NCBI GenBank assembly: GCA_018240785.1
Contig: JAFEFC010000041.1
Location: 1 to 64,000 of the forward strand
Direction of reading: 5' to 3'
Source of the DNA: Pseudomonadota bacterium
Lineage (GTDB): Bacteria > Pseudomonadota > Gammaproteobacteria > Burkholderiales > Rhodocyclaceae
DNA: 64,000 nt
The notes beneath the pieces were generated by a model. The model saw nothing but the letters and a program-made list of their open reading frames with translations, was not told where the DNA came from and searched no databases. Of this stretch, positions 16,478 through 23,420 are shown one piece after another (within the stretch, counting starts at the first letter, position 1; each line of letters starts with the position of its first letter). Made by a program: the position numbers and the translations under genes.

Positions 16478-16921
16478 ATGGGCGACGAAAAGACCTTCAC
16501 GATCACCGAGCTCGCGCGCGAGTTCGACATCACGCCACGCGCCATCCGCTTCTACGAGGACGAAGGGTTGCTGACGCCCGCCCGCGCCGGGCGCACGCGG
16601 GTCTACAGCAAGGCGGACCGCACCCGCCTGAAGCTCACCCTGCGCGGCAAGCGGCTGGGGCTGTCGCTGGCCGAGATTCGCGAACTGATCGAGATGTACG
16701 GTGGTGTGCATGATTCCGTTCCGCAACTGCAGCGTTTCCTGGGCGTGCTCGCCACGCGTCGTGCCGCGCTCGAGCAGCAGCGGCTGGACATCCAGGCGGT
16801 TTTGCTCGAGATCGACATGCTCGAACAGCAATGCCACGCGCTGCTCGGCAAGAATGTCGAAGGCGCGGAGGCGGCACGCGAGGAACTCGAGAAGCACATC
16901 AACAGCAGCAGCGGCGCTTGA
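16478..16921 (+). CDS. MerR-family transcriptional regulator (LiuR-like)
   Basis: 147 residues. The N-terminal winged helix (FTITELAREFDITPRAIRFYEDEGLLTPARAGRT split over residues 6-40) is typical of MerR, with R-x-Y at TRVYSKADR. A coiled-coil dimer helix follows from about residue 80. The short acidic/Gln-rich C-terminus lacks the Cys set of metal sensors. This type regulates branched-chain acyl-CoA (liu) and fatty-acid genes in other proteobacteria. The surrounding acyl-CoA genes, the liu cluster 12 kb away and a palindrome just after the stop support this role by inference. Confidence 0.82.
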   Translation: MGDEKTFTITELAREFDITPRAIRFYEDEGLLTPARAGRTRVYSKADRTRLKLTLRGKRLGLSLAEIRELIEMYGGVHDSVPQLQRFLGVLATRRAALEQQRLDIQAVLLEIDMLEQQCHALLGKNVEGAEAAREELEKHINSSSGA

Positions 16922-16937
16922 TTTTTTCCGTAGTTAA

Positions 16938-16953
16938 TTTACGTTAACGTAAA
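16938..16953. promoter_or_regulatory. Candidate MerR/LiuR operator before the thioesterase-thiolase genes
   Basis: TTTACGTTAACGTAAA is a perfect 16-bp palindrome placed 54 bp upstream of the thioesterase ATG and 16 bp after the MerR stop. An overlapping AACGTAAACGTAA extends it. From memory, LiuR-type operators are AT-rich palindromes with ACGT cores. No other copy was noticed in the window. Confidence 0.55.
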
Positions 16954-17007
16954 CGTAACTGCAACGATGATCCGCCGTCACGGTGGCAGGCCTCGAGGAG
17001 ACGACTC

Positions 17008-17475
17008 ATGCGACCTGAAATGCCCCAGTTCCAGCCACGCGACCCCGACTACGCCGCACGTGTGCGTGCCAGCTTCGACCTGCAGCAGGCGATGGCGCTG
17101 ATCGGTGCCGAGCTCGCGGTGGTGGAGCCCGGTTACGTCGAGATCCATCTGCCGCACCGGGCTGAAGTCACCCAGCAGCATGGCTACATCCACGGTGGCG
17201 TGGTCGGCATGATCGCCGACTCGGCCGCGGGCTACGCGGCCAACACGTTGACGCCGGCCGACGCCAGCGTGCTGACGGTCGAATACAAGATGAACCTCGT
17301 CGCTCCGGCGGATGGCCAGCGCCTTGTGGCGCGCGGCGAGGTGGTACGTCCCGGCCGCACGCTGATCGTCACGCGCGCCGATGTGTACGCCATTCGCGAC
17401 GAGCAATGGACCTTGTGCGCGATCATGCAGCAGACCATCATGGCCATGCACGGCAAGAAGGAGCGCGAGGGCTGA
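17008..17475 (+). CDS. PaaI-family hotdog thioesterase
   Basis: 155 residues, one hotdog domain. The pattern HGYIHGGVVGMIADSAAGYAA is the PaaI/YdiI signature, with the HGG loop and acidic Asp that position the thioester. The later strand VEYKMNLVAPADGQRLVARGEV is also standard. It hydrolyses acyl-CoA or phenylacetyl-CoA-type thioesters, but the substrate cannot be read from sequence. A GAGGAG ribosome site lies just upstream. It is the first gene after the palindrome at 16938 and probably starts the run of acyl-CoA genes that follows. Confidence 0.85.
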   Translation: MRPEMPQFQPRDPDYAARVRASFDLQQAMALIGAELAVVEPGYVEIHLPHRAEVTQQHGYIHGGVVGMIADSAAGYAANTLTPADASVLTVEYKMNLVAPADGQRLVARGEVVRPGRTLIVTRADVYAIRDEQWTLCAIMQQTIMAMHGKKEREG

Positions 17476-17539
17476 TGCAGCGCCTCCCGCGCCAGCATTT
17501 CATGCCGCCCCTGACCGACTTCCCGAAGAGGCCTGCGAC

Positions 17540-18682
17540 ATGACGACCCGACTGCGTGTGCTGTCCGCATCCGACACCACGGAACTGGAGCAGGTGCGCC
17601 AGTTCTTCCGCCACTATGCTGCCTGGCTGGGCGTGGACCTGAGCTACCAGGGCTTTGGCGACGAGGTGGCGAACCTGCCCGGCGCCTACGGCGAGGCCGA
17701 CGGTCGGTTGTTCTTCGCCGAGGTCGATGGCCGTCCGGCCGGCTGCGTGGGCATCCGCCGCTTCTCCGAGGGCGTGTGCGAGGTGAAGCGGTTGTACGTC
17801 GATCCCGATCAGCGCGGCCAGGGCCTGGGGCGCAAGCTGGCGCTGGCGGCGATCAAGGCGGCGCAGTCGCTCGGCTACCGGCGCATCCTGCTCGACACGC
17901 TGCCGACCATGCGCATCGCGGTGAAGCTGTACCGCGAGCTGGGCTTCAGCGAGGCGCCGGCCTATTACCCGTCGCCGGTCGAGGGCACGATCTTCCTGAC
18001 CCTCGACCTGGCGAAATGGTCGGAGGACGAGGTCAGCAACGAGAACCTGTTTCATCTCTTCGATTACAACCTGGCGTGGTCGCGCCAGATGCAGCAGATC
18101 GACCCCGGCTTCTTCGAGAAGCTGTCGCATCTGCAGAATCCGGAATACCTGTGGATCGGCTGTTCCGATTCACGCGTGCCGGCGAACCAGATCATCGGCC
18201 TGCTGCCGGGCGAAGTGTTCGTGCATCGCAACGTGGCCAACGTCGTGGTGCATACCGACCTCAACTGCCTGTCGGTGATCCAGTTCGCCGTCGATGTGCT
18301 CAAGGTCAAGCACATCATGGTGGTCGGCCACTACGGCTGCGGCGGCGTCAAGGCGGCACTCAACCGCGAGCGCGTCGGCCTGGTCGACCTGTGGCTGCGC
18401 CACGTGCAGGACGTGCACGTGAAGCACCTGCGCATGGTCGACGATCTGCCGCCCGAACTGCGTCAGGACCGCCTGTGCGAGCTCAACGTACTCGAGCAGG
18501 TGGCCAACGTCGCGCAGACGGTGGTGGTGCAGGATGCCTGGCGGCGCGGTCAGCGCCTGACCGTGCACGGCTGGATCTATGGCCTCAAGGATGGCCTGAT
18601 CCGCGACCTCGGGCTGAACCTCAGCCGCACCGAAGATCTCATGCCGCGCTATGCCGCGGCGCTCCAGGCGCTCGGATCCTGA
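17540..18682 (+). CDS. Fused GNAT acetyltransferase and beta-carbonic anhydrase
   Basis: 380 residues in one uninterrupted frame. Residues 1-155 are a GNAT domain with motif A at VKRLYVDPDQRGQGLGRKLA and a substrate-site tail (LYRELGFSEAPAYY). Residues 165-380 are a beta-carbonic anhydrase: CSDSRVPANQI gives zinc ligand Cys208 and its Asp210 partner, and GHYGCGG gives His264 and Cys267. The Cys-to-His spacing of 56 matches E. coli Can. The anhydrase part begins FHLFDYNLAWSRQM, like the start of stand-alone Can. Both modules look active. The anhydrase supplies bicarbonate, which biotin carboxylases such as LiuBD need. The acetylation target is unknown. Confidence 0.9.
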   Translation: MTTRLRVLSASDTTELEQVRQFFRHYAAWLGVDLSYQGFGDEVANLPGAYGEADGRLFFAEVDGRPAGCVGIRRFSEGVCEVKRLYVDPDQRGQGLGRKLALAAIKAAQSLGYRRILLDTLPTMRIAVKLYRELGFSEAPAYYPSPVEGTIFLTLDLAKWSEDEVSNENLFHLFDYNLAWSRQMQQIDPGFFEKLSHLQNPEYLWIGCSDSRVPANQIIGLLPGEVFVHRNVANVVVHTDLNCLSVIQFAVDVLKVKHIMVVGHYGCGGVKAALNRERVGLVDLWLRHVQDVHVKHLRMVDDLPPELRQDRLCELNVLEQVANVAQTVVVQDAWRRGQRLTVHGWIYGLKDGLIRDLGLNLSRTEDLMPRYAAALQALGS

Positions 18683-18717
18683 GCGCGACCCGTACATCCA
18701 TTCAACAGGAGAGCTCC

Positions 18718-19929
18718 ATGTCTGACCCCGTCGTCATCGTTTCCGTCGCCCGCACGCCGCTGGGCGGTTTCCAGGGCGATCTGTCCAGCCTGACCACGCC
18801 GCAGCTCGGCGCCATCGCGATCAAGTCGGCGGTCGAGCGTGCCGGCCTCAAGCCCGAGCAGGTGCAGGAAGTCATCATGGGCTGCGTGCTGCCCGCCGGC
18901 CTCGGCCAGGCGCCGGCGCGCCAGGCGGCGCTCGGCGCCGGCCTGCCGCTGTCGGCCGGCTGCACCACGATCAACAAGGTGTGCGGCTCGGGCATGAAGG
19001 CGACGATGCTGGCGCACGACCTGATCCTGGCCGGCAGCAACGAGGTGATGGTCGCCGGCGGCATGGAGTCCATGTCCAACGCGCCTTACCTGCTGCCCAA
19101 GGCGCGCTCCGGTTACCGTCTCGGCCACGGCCAGATGTTCGACCACATGTTCCTCGACGGCCTGGAAGACAGCTACTCCAAGGAGAACAAGGGCCGCCTG
19201 ATGGGCACTTTCGCCGAGGACTGCGCCGGCCACTTCAGCTTCACGCGCCAGGCGCAGGACGAGTTCGCGATCGCCTCGACCACCCGCGCGCAGGCGGCGA
19301 TCGAGGGCGGCGCTTTCACCTGGGAGGTGGTGCCGGTCACCGTCTCCGGCCGCAAGGGCGACGTGCTGGTGACCAAGGACGAGCAGCCGCTGAAGGCGCA
19401 GATCGACAAGATCCCCACGCTGAAGCCCGCGTTCAGGAAGGACGGCACGGTGACGCCGGCCAACTCGAGCTCGATCTCGGACGGCGCCGCGGCGCTGGTG
19501 CTGATGCGCAAGTCGACCGCCGACAAGCTGGGGCTGAAGGCGGTGGCGACGATCGTCGGCCATGCGACGCATGCGCAGGAGCCGGCGCTGTTCACCACCG
19601 CGCCGGTGGGGGCGATGCAGAAGGTGCTGGCGAAGGCGGGCTGGAGCACCGGTGACGTCGATCTGTGGGAGATCAACGAGGCGTTCGCGGTGGTGACGAT
19701 GGCGGCGATGCACGAGATGAAGCTGCCGCACGACAAGGTCAACGTGAATGGCGGCGCGTGCGCGCTGGGCCATCCGATCGGGGCGTCGGGCGCGCGCATC
19801 CTGGTGACGCTGATCGGCGCGCTGCGCAAGCGCGGCCTGAAGCGCGGCGTGGCCAGCCTGTGCATCGGCGGCGGCGAGGCGACGGCGATGGCGATCGAGG
19901 TGGATGCCTCGGTGGGCTGCGGCGGCTGA
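18718..19929 (+). CDS. Acetyl-CoA C-acyltransferase (thiolase)
   Basis: 403 residues from the ATG at 18718, with AGGAG six bases upstream. The acylated Cys is in NKVCGSGMKA (Cys89). The C-terminal signatures NVNGGACALGHPIGASGAR and CIGGGEA supply the active-site His and Cys. VARTPLGGFQGDL at the start is typical of the AtoB/PhaA branch. It catalyses reversible condensation or cleavage of acetoacetyl-CoA. It could therefore serve both leucine/fatty-acid breakdown and PHA synthesis. It lies downstream of the GNAT-anhydrase gene on the same strand. Confidence 0.93.
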   Translation: MSDPVVIVSVARTPLGGFQGDLSSLTTPQLGAIAIKSAVERAGLKPEQVQEVIMGCVLPAGLGQAPARQAALGAGLPLSAGCTTINKVCGSGMKATMLAHDLILAGSNEVMVAGGMESMSNAPYLLPKARSGYRLGHGQMFDHMFLDGLEDSYSKENKGRLMGTFAEDCAGHFSFTRQAQDEFAIASTTRAQAAIEGGAFTWEVVPVTVSGRKGDVLVTKDEQPLKAQIDKIPTLKPAFRKDGTVTPANSSSISDGAAALVLMRKSTADKLGLKAVATIVGHATHAQEPALFTTAPVGAMQKVLAKAGWSTGDVDLWEINEAFAVVTMAAMHEMKLPHDKVNVNGGACALGHPIGASGARILVTLIGALRKRGLKRGVASLCIGGGEATAMAIEVDASVGCGG

Positions 19930-19941
19930 CATGGGGGGTGA

Positions 19942-19979
19942 CTCCCCCTTCAAGGGGGAGGCTGGGAGGGGGATGGGGT
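19942..19979 (+). repeat. Dispersed repeat family A, copy 1
   Basis: A near-palindrome CTCCCCCTTCAAGGGGGAG (19942-19960) is followed by GCTGGGAGGGGGATGGGGT. The whole unit recurs at 32376-32416 and, inverted, at 32431-32470. The remaining space to 20226 holds no gene that I can support. Confidence 0.75.
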
Positions 19980-20226
19980 GCTTACAGGCCATGGACGCAT
20001 CCGAACTCTACCGGTCTTGCTTCGAACCGCCGGCCGCGCCGGGGATTCGCTCCGCCTGCTGCCGCTGCGCGGCGCGGCGGAGGGTACGCAAATGAGCGCT
20101 CCCTTCGGACTCAGACAGTCCTCGTCGGCTCCGCGAGTCCCCGACACGGCCGGCTCGGCTGGGTTGCTGACCTAACTGCAAACACATTCATGAGACGGCC
20201 ATGACCGTCTCTGGAGAGGGAAACAC

Positions 20227-21360
20227 ATGATTCTGACTGCTGAACAGGAACTGATCCGCGATTCCATTCGCGCCTTTGCGCAGGAGCGCCTGGCGCCCTT
20301 CGCCGCCGAATGGGACCGCAACCACACCTTCCCGCGCGAAGCGCTGAACGAACTCGCCGAACTCGGCGCGCTCGGCATGGTGGTGCCCGAGGAGTGGGGC
20401 GGTGCCGGAATGGATTACATGAGCCTGGTGCTGGCGCTGGAAGAGATCGCCGCCGGTGATGGCGCGACCTCGACCATCGTCAGCGTGCAGAACTCGCTGC
20501 CCTGCGGCATCCTCAACCGCTTCGGCAACGACGCGCAGAAGGAAGCCTGGCTGAAGCCGCTGGCGCGCGGCGAGAAGCTCGGCTGCTTCTGCCTCACCGA
20601 GCCGCATGTGGGTTCGGATGCGGCGGCGATCCGCACTAGTGCCGTACGCGAGGGTGACGAGTGGGTGCTGAACGGCGTCAAGCAGTTCATCACCACCGGC
20701 AAGCATGCCGATGTCGCCATCGTCTTCGCCGTCACCGACAAGTCGGCTGGCAAGAAGGGCATCACCTGCTTCCTGGTGCCGGCGAACGCGCCCGGCTATG
20801 AGGTCGGCCGCATCGAGGAAAAGATGGGCCAGAAGGCGTCCGACACCACCCAGATCCTGTTCGAGAACTGCCGCATCCCGGCGGATTCGGTGATCGGTGC
20901 GGAAGGCGAGGGCTACCGCATCGCGCTGTCCAATCTCGAGGCCGGCCGCATCGGCATCGCCGCGCAGTGCCTGGGCATGGCGCGCGCTGCGCTGGAGGCG
21001 GCGGTGAAGTATGCGCAGGAGCGCGAGAGCTTCGGCAAGCCGATCTTCGAGCACCAGGCGGTCAACTTCCGCCTCGCCGACATGGCGACCCAGCTCGAAG
21101 CTGCGCGCCAGTTGGTGTGGCATGCCGCCAGCCTGAAGGACGCCGGCCGTCCCTGCCTCAAGGAAGCCTCGATGGCCAAGCTGTTCGCCTCCGAGATGGC
21201 CGAGCGCGTGTGCTCGGACGCCATTCAGGTGCATGGCGGCTATGGCTACGTCACCGACTTCCCCGTCGAGCGCATCTACCGCGACGTGCGCGTGTGCCAG
21301 ATCTACGAAGGCGCCAGCGACATCCAGAAGCTGGTGATCGGGCGCGCGCTGGCGGGCTGA
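20227..21360 (+). CDS. Short-chain acyl-CoA dehydrogenase
   Basis: 377 residues, full length for the family. The FAD-binding signatures are CFCLTEPHVGSDAA and FITTGKHADV. The catalytic Glu is in the C-terminal loop IYEGASDIQK (Glu361), the position used by short- and medium-chain and isobutyryl-type enzymes. The C-terminal QVHGGYGYVTDFPVER is also standard. It oxidises a short acyl-CoA to the trans-2-enoyl-CoA and passes electrons to ETF. The exact chain length cannot be told. It has a clear GGAGAGG ribosome site and follows the thiolase after about 300 bp, so it may have its own promoter. Confidence 0.92.
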   Translation: MILTAEQELIRDSIRAFAQERLAPFAAEWDRNHTFPREALNELAELGALGMVVPEEWGGAGMDYMSLVLALEEIAAGDGATSTIVSVQNSLPCGILNRFGNDAQKEAWLKPLARGEKLGCFCLTEPHVGSDAAAIRTSAVREGDEWVLNGVKQFITTGKHADVAIVFAVTDKSAGKKGITCFLVPANAPGYEVGRIEEKMGQKASDTTQILFENCRIPADSVIGAEGEGYRIALSNLEAGRIGIAAQCLGMARAALEAAVKYAQERESFGKPIFEHQAVNFRLADMATQLEAARQLVWHAASLKDAGRPCLKEASMAKLFASEMAERVCSDAIQVHGGYGYVTDFPVERIYRDVRVCQIYEGASDIQKLVIGRALAG

Positions 21361-21512
21361 GGGTCATCCGAGCGCGGCTCGAGGCCGGCCCTTGCCGAAG
21401 CAGGCGGGCCGGCCTCGTCGTTGGTGGGCCGGGCGTCGATCCCGGCGGGCGTTTCGGCTACATGATCAAGCTGCGCCAGCTCGCCGGCAGCACCCAACGC
21501 GCCTCCCGCCAG

Positions 21513-21745
21513 TTAACCGACCTCGTCGCCAAGGGCTGTCTGGAAAAGCCGCCCGGCAGCGGGATCGGTGTCGGCGAGAAAGTCGGTCACGCGCTCAAGG
21601 TCGTAGACCGCGCGCGTCGTATAGATCAGGCGCGCCAAGGTTTCGCCTGCAGCTTCTCAGCCTCGCGGTCGGCAATCCGCGCCTTCAGCCAGGCATGCAC
21701 CTCGGCAGCGTCATGACCCGTGCCGGATGATCGCTGCGGTCTGGC
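21513..21745 (-). pseudogene. Remnant of a toxin-antitoxin pair (ParE/RelE-like toxin, antitoxin fragment)
   Basis: On the minus strand, 21513-21631 reads RLIYTTRAVYDLERVTDFLA followed by DTDPAAGRLF. This is the start of a ParE/RelE-type toxin, cut short after about 40 residues and without a proper start codon. Overlapping it by four bases, 21626-21715 reads HDAAEVHAWLKARIADREAE and ends in KPWRA, like the C-terminus of a small antitoxin. The preceding residues (AAIIRHG) lie in another frame, implying a one-base frameshift near 21716. The coupled order antitoxin-toxin is typical of such modules. The rest of 21361-21756 shows no intact gene. Confidence 0.55.
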
Positions 21746-21756
21746 GCGACCGACGA

Positions 21757-22239
21757 TCAACCGCCGCCGTGCACCTCGGCGAACTTGCGCTCCATCTCTC
21801 GCCGCATCGCACGACGCAGTTCGGCTTCCGCGAAGCGGCGGCGCTCGTCCGGCGTCTGCGGCTGCAGTGGCGACACCTTGGTCGGCCGTCCCGCGTCATC
21901 GACCGCGATCATGGTGAAGAAGCAGCTATTCACATGGCGCACCACCTTGGCGCGGATGTCCTCGGCGATGACCTTGATGCCCACTTCCATGGACGAATTG
22001 CCGGTGTGGTTGATCGAGGCGAGGAAGGTGACCAGCTCGCCGACCTGGATCGGCTGGCGGAACATCACCTGATCGACGCTGAGCGTGACCACGTAGTGGC
22101 CCGCGTAGCGGCTCGCGCAGGCGTAGGCCACCTGGTCGAGCAGCTTGAGGATGGTGCCGCCATGGACCTTGCCGGAGAAGTTCGCAGTGTCGGGCGTCAT
22201 CAGGACGGTCATGGTGAGCTGGTGGGCGGGCAGGTCCAT
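21757..22239 (-). CDS. YciA-type acyl-CoA thioesterase
   Basis: 160 residues, one hotdog domain. Motifs match the YciA/BACH branch: MTPDTANFSGKVHGGTILKL near the N-terminus (with the N-x-x-G-x-x-H-GG pattern), YVVTLSVDQVMFRQPIQVGE, and the SSMEVGIKV strand. These enzymes hydrolyse a wide range of acyl-CoAs in the cytoplasm and protect CoA pools. The C-terminal 30 residues are charged and helical (DERRRFAEAELRRAMRREME). It is monocistronic, with no close neighbour on its strand. The 273 bp upstream, up to 22512, hold nothing I can identify. Confidence 0.88.
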   Translation of the reverse strand: MDLPAHQLTMTVLMTPDTANFSGKVHGGTILKLLDQVAYACASRYAGHYVVTLSVDQVMFRQPIQVGELVTFLASINHTGNSSMEVGIKVIAEDIRAKVVRHVNSCFFTMIAVDDAGRPTKVSPLQPQTPDERRRFAEAELRRAMRREMERKFAEVHGGG

Positions 22240-22512
22240 TACGGTGTCTCGCAGCAGGGAACAGGTGGCGCCTCTGGCGAGGCGCGTCGGGGCGGGACCC
22301 AGTTTCCCCTATTTCCACCCGCTTTCGCTACGCCGCCAGGCTGGGCACCTGCAGGGCAAGAAGCAAACGGTGATCTGAACCCGACGACGGCGGGCAGGCG
22401 CGCGAGGGCGGGTCGGGTAAGCCGCGCGTGACTGCGGCGGGCTTCAATGGGCTGTTCGACGTGCTCGCCGCGACGTGGCCATGCGCCGCCACGGCGATCT
22501 GCTGGCGTGATC

Positions 22513-23067
22513 TCAGTGCGGCAGAAGGCGCTGAACGAGCGTTGCCGTTCCTGCCGTGAGCAGGTAACCGACGGCTGCGAGGAGCAGGGTGAACTTGAGC
22601 CCTGCGCACCAGGTCGCCAGCTTCGCGAGGGCGTCGCCGGCGCCGTGATCGAGCATCCGCAGCATGGCCAGATTCTCCACCGCATCCAGCGGGATCGCGG
22701 CGAGCACGGCCCAGGCGACGAAGGCGCCGATCATCGGCACCGGATTGCCCGGCGCGTCGGCGAGCATGGCGCAGGCCAGCGAGAGGGCGAGCGGATAGCA
22801 CAGCAGGAACAGATAGTCCCACCAGGTCTGCAGGCGCACCACCGCTTCCAGCCCCTCCCACGCCGTGAGGATGCGTGCCGCCCGCTCGCCCGACCAGGCA
22901 AATTCCAGCGCCAGGATGCCAGTCGGTTGGCGCGCCTTGAGGATTTCGTCCAGCGGCCCGAGGCGCCCGAACATGACGAACGCAGCCAGCGCCAGCAGCA
23001 CGCCCAGCAGCAACCAGCGCTGCGGCCAAGTCAGCAGGAGGGTGAAGGGTGGGGTCAGCACCGTCAT
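22513..23067 (-). CDS. Uncharacterised four-to-five-helix inner-membrane protein
   Basis: 184 residues from the ATG at 23067, chosen because GGGGGAAA lies just upstream and the frame before it is low-complexity. Hydrophobic helices are near residues 14-33, 75-95, 105-125 and 150-172. A conserved-looking WDYLFLLCYPLALSLACAM and a DAVENLAML segment sit in or near helices. No enzyme or transporter motif is recognised. It lies 353 bp downstream of the TonB receptor gene on the same strand and may be unrelated to it. Confidence 0.65.
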   Translation of the reverse strand: MTVLTPPFTLLLTWPQRWLLLGVLLALAAFVMFGRLGPLDEILKARQPTGILALEFAWSGERAARILTAWEGLEAVVRLQTWWDYLFLLCYPLALSLACAMLADAPGNPVPMIGAFVAWAVLAAIPLDAVENLAMLRMLDHGAGDALAKLATWCAGLKFTLLLAAVGYLLTAGTATLVQRLLPH

Positions 23068-23420
23068 CGGAAAGTTTCCCCCTGTTCCGGTGGGTGGCAG
23101 GCAACGGGCGTGCCGCGGCCTGCCTCGAGTTGTGACTGTAGACGCGTTTGCGTCCGGGGCCTCGTCTCTACGATGGGCACTGGAGACAGACCACCAGACG
23201 AATCCGCACTCCACCGCACGGCCCGACACCGGGTGACGCCAGTTTCTGCTCCCTGCGGGTGCGGGTCGTCGGCGGCCTGGTGCCCCCCTCCTGCCTGACG
23301 CTCAGCCGCGGCGGTGAGCGCCTGTCCCCTCCAATCCCAGCCACGACGGCATCGCCCTGTTCGAAATCGACGCCGCGATCGGGGCATGCCGGTCGCCGTC
23401 GGCGCCGCTCCCGCATCCGC
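23068..23420. other. Intergenic region between TonB receptor and membrane protein, no gene seen
   Basis: This 353-bp gap has no coding frame with a credible start or protein pattern. I searched it for a cobalamin riboswitch, because a TonB receptor is adjacent, and did not find the conserved core. A short inverted repeat CGCTCA/TGAGCG (about 23300-23320) could be part of the receptor's terminator, but it lacks a U-run. Confidence 0.4.

Noticed and set aside
19904..20095. Small plus-strand open frame after the thiolase
   Set aside because: It runs through the family A repeat, begins inside the thiolase gene and shows no protein pattern.
21465..21560. Plus-strand segment resembling a winged-helix end of a Fic-type protein (YMIKLRQLAGSTQRASRQLT)
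   Set aside because: It overlaps the better-matching minus-strand toxin remnant, has no catalytic part or start, and the likeness is slight.
23068..23420. Possible cobalamin riboswitch near the TonB receptor
   Set aside because: The conserved B12-box core and neighbouring conserved strings were not found on either strand, and the receptor looks like a copper type.
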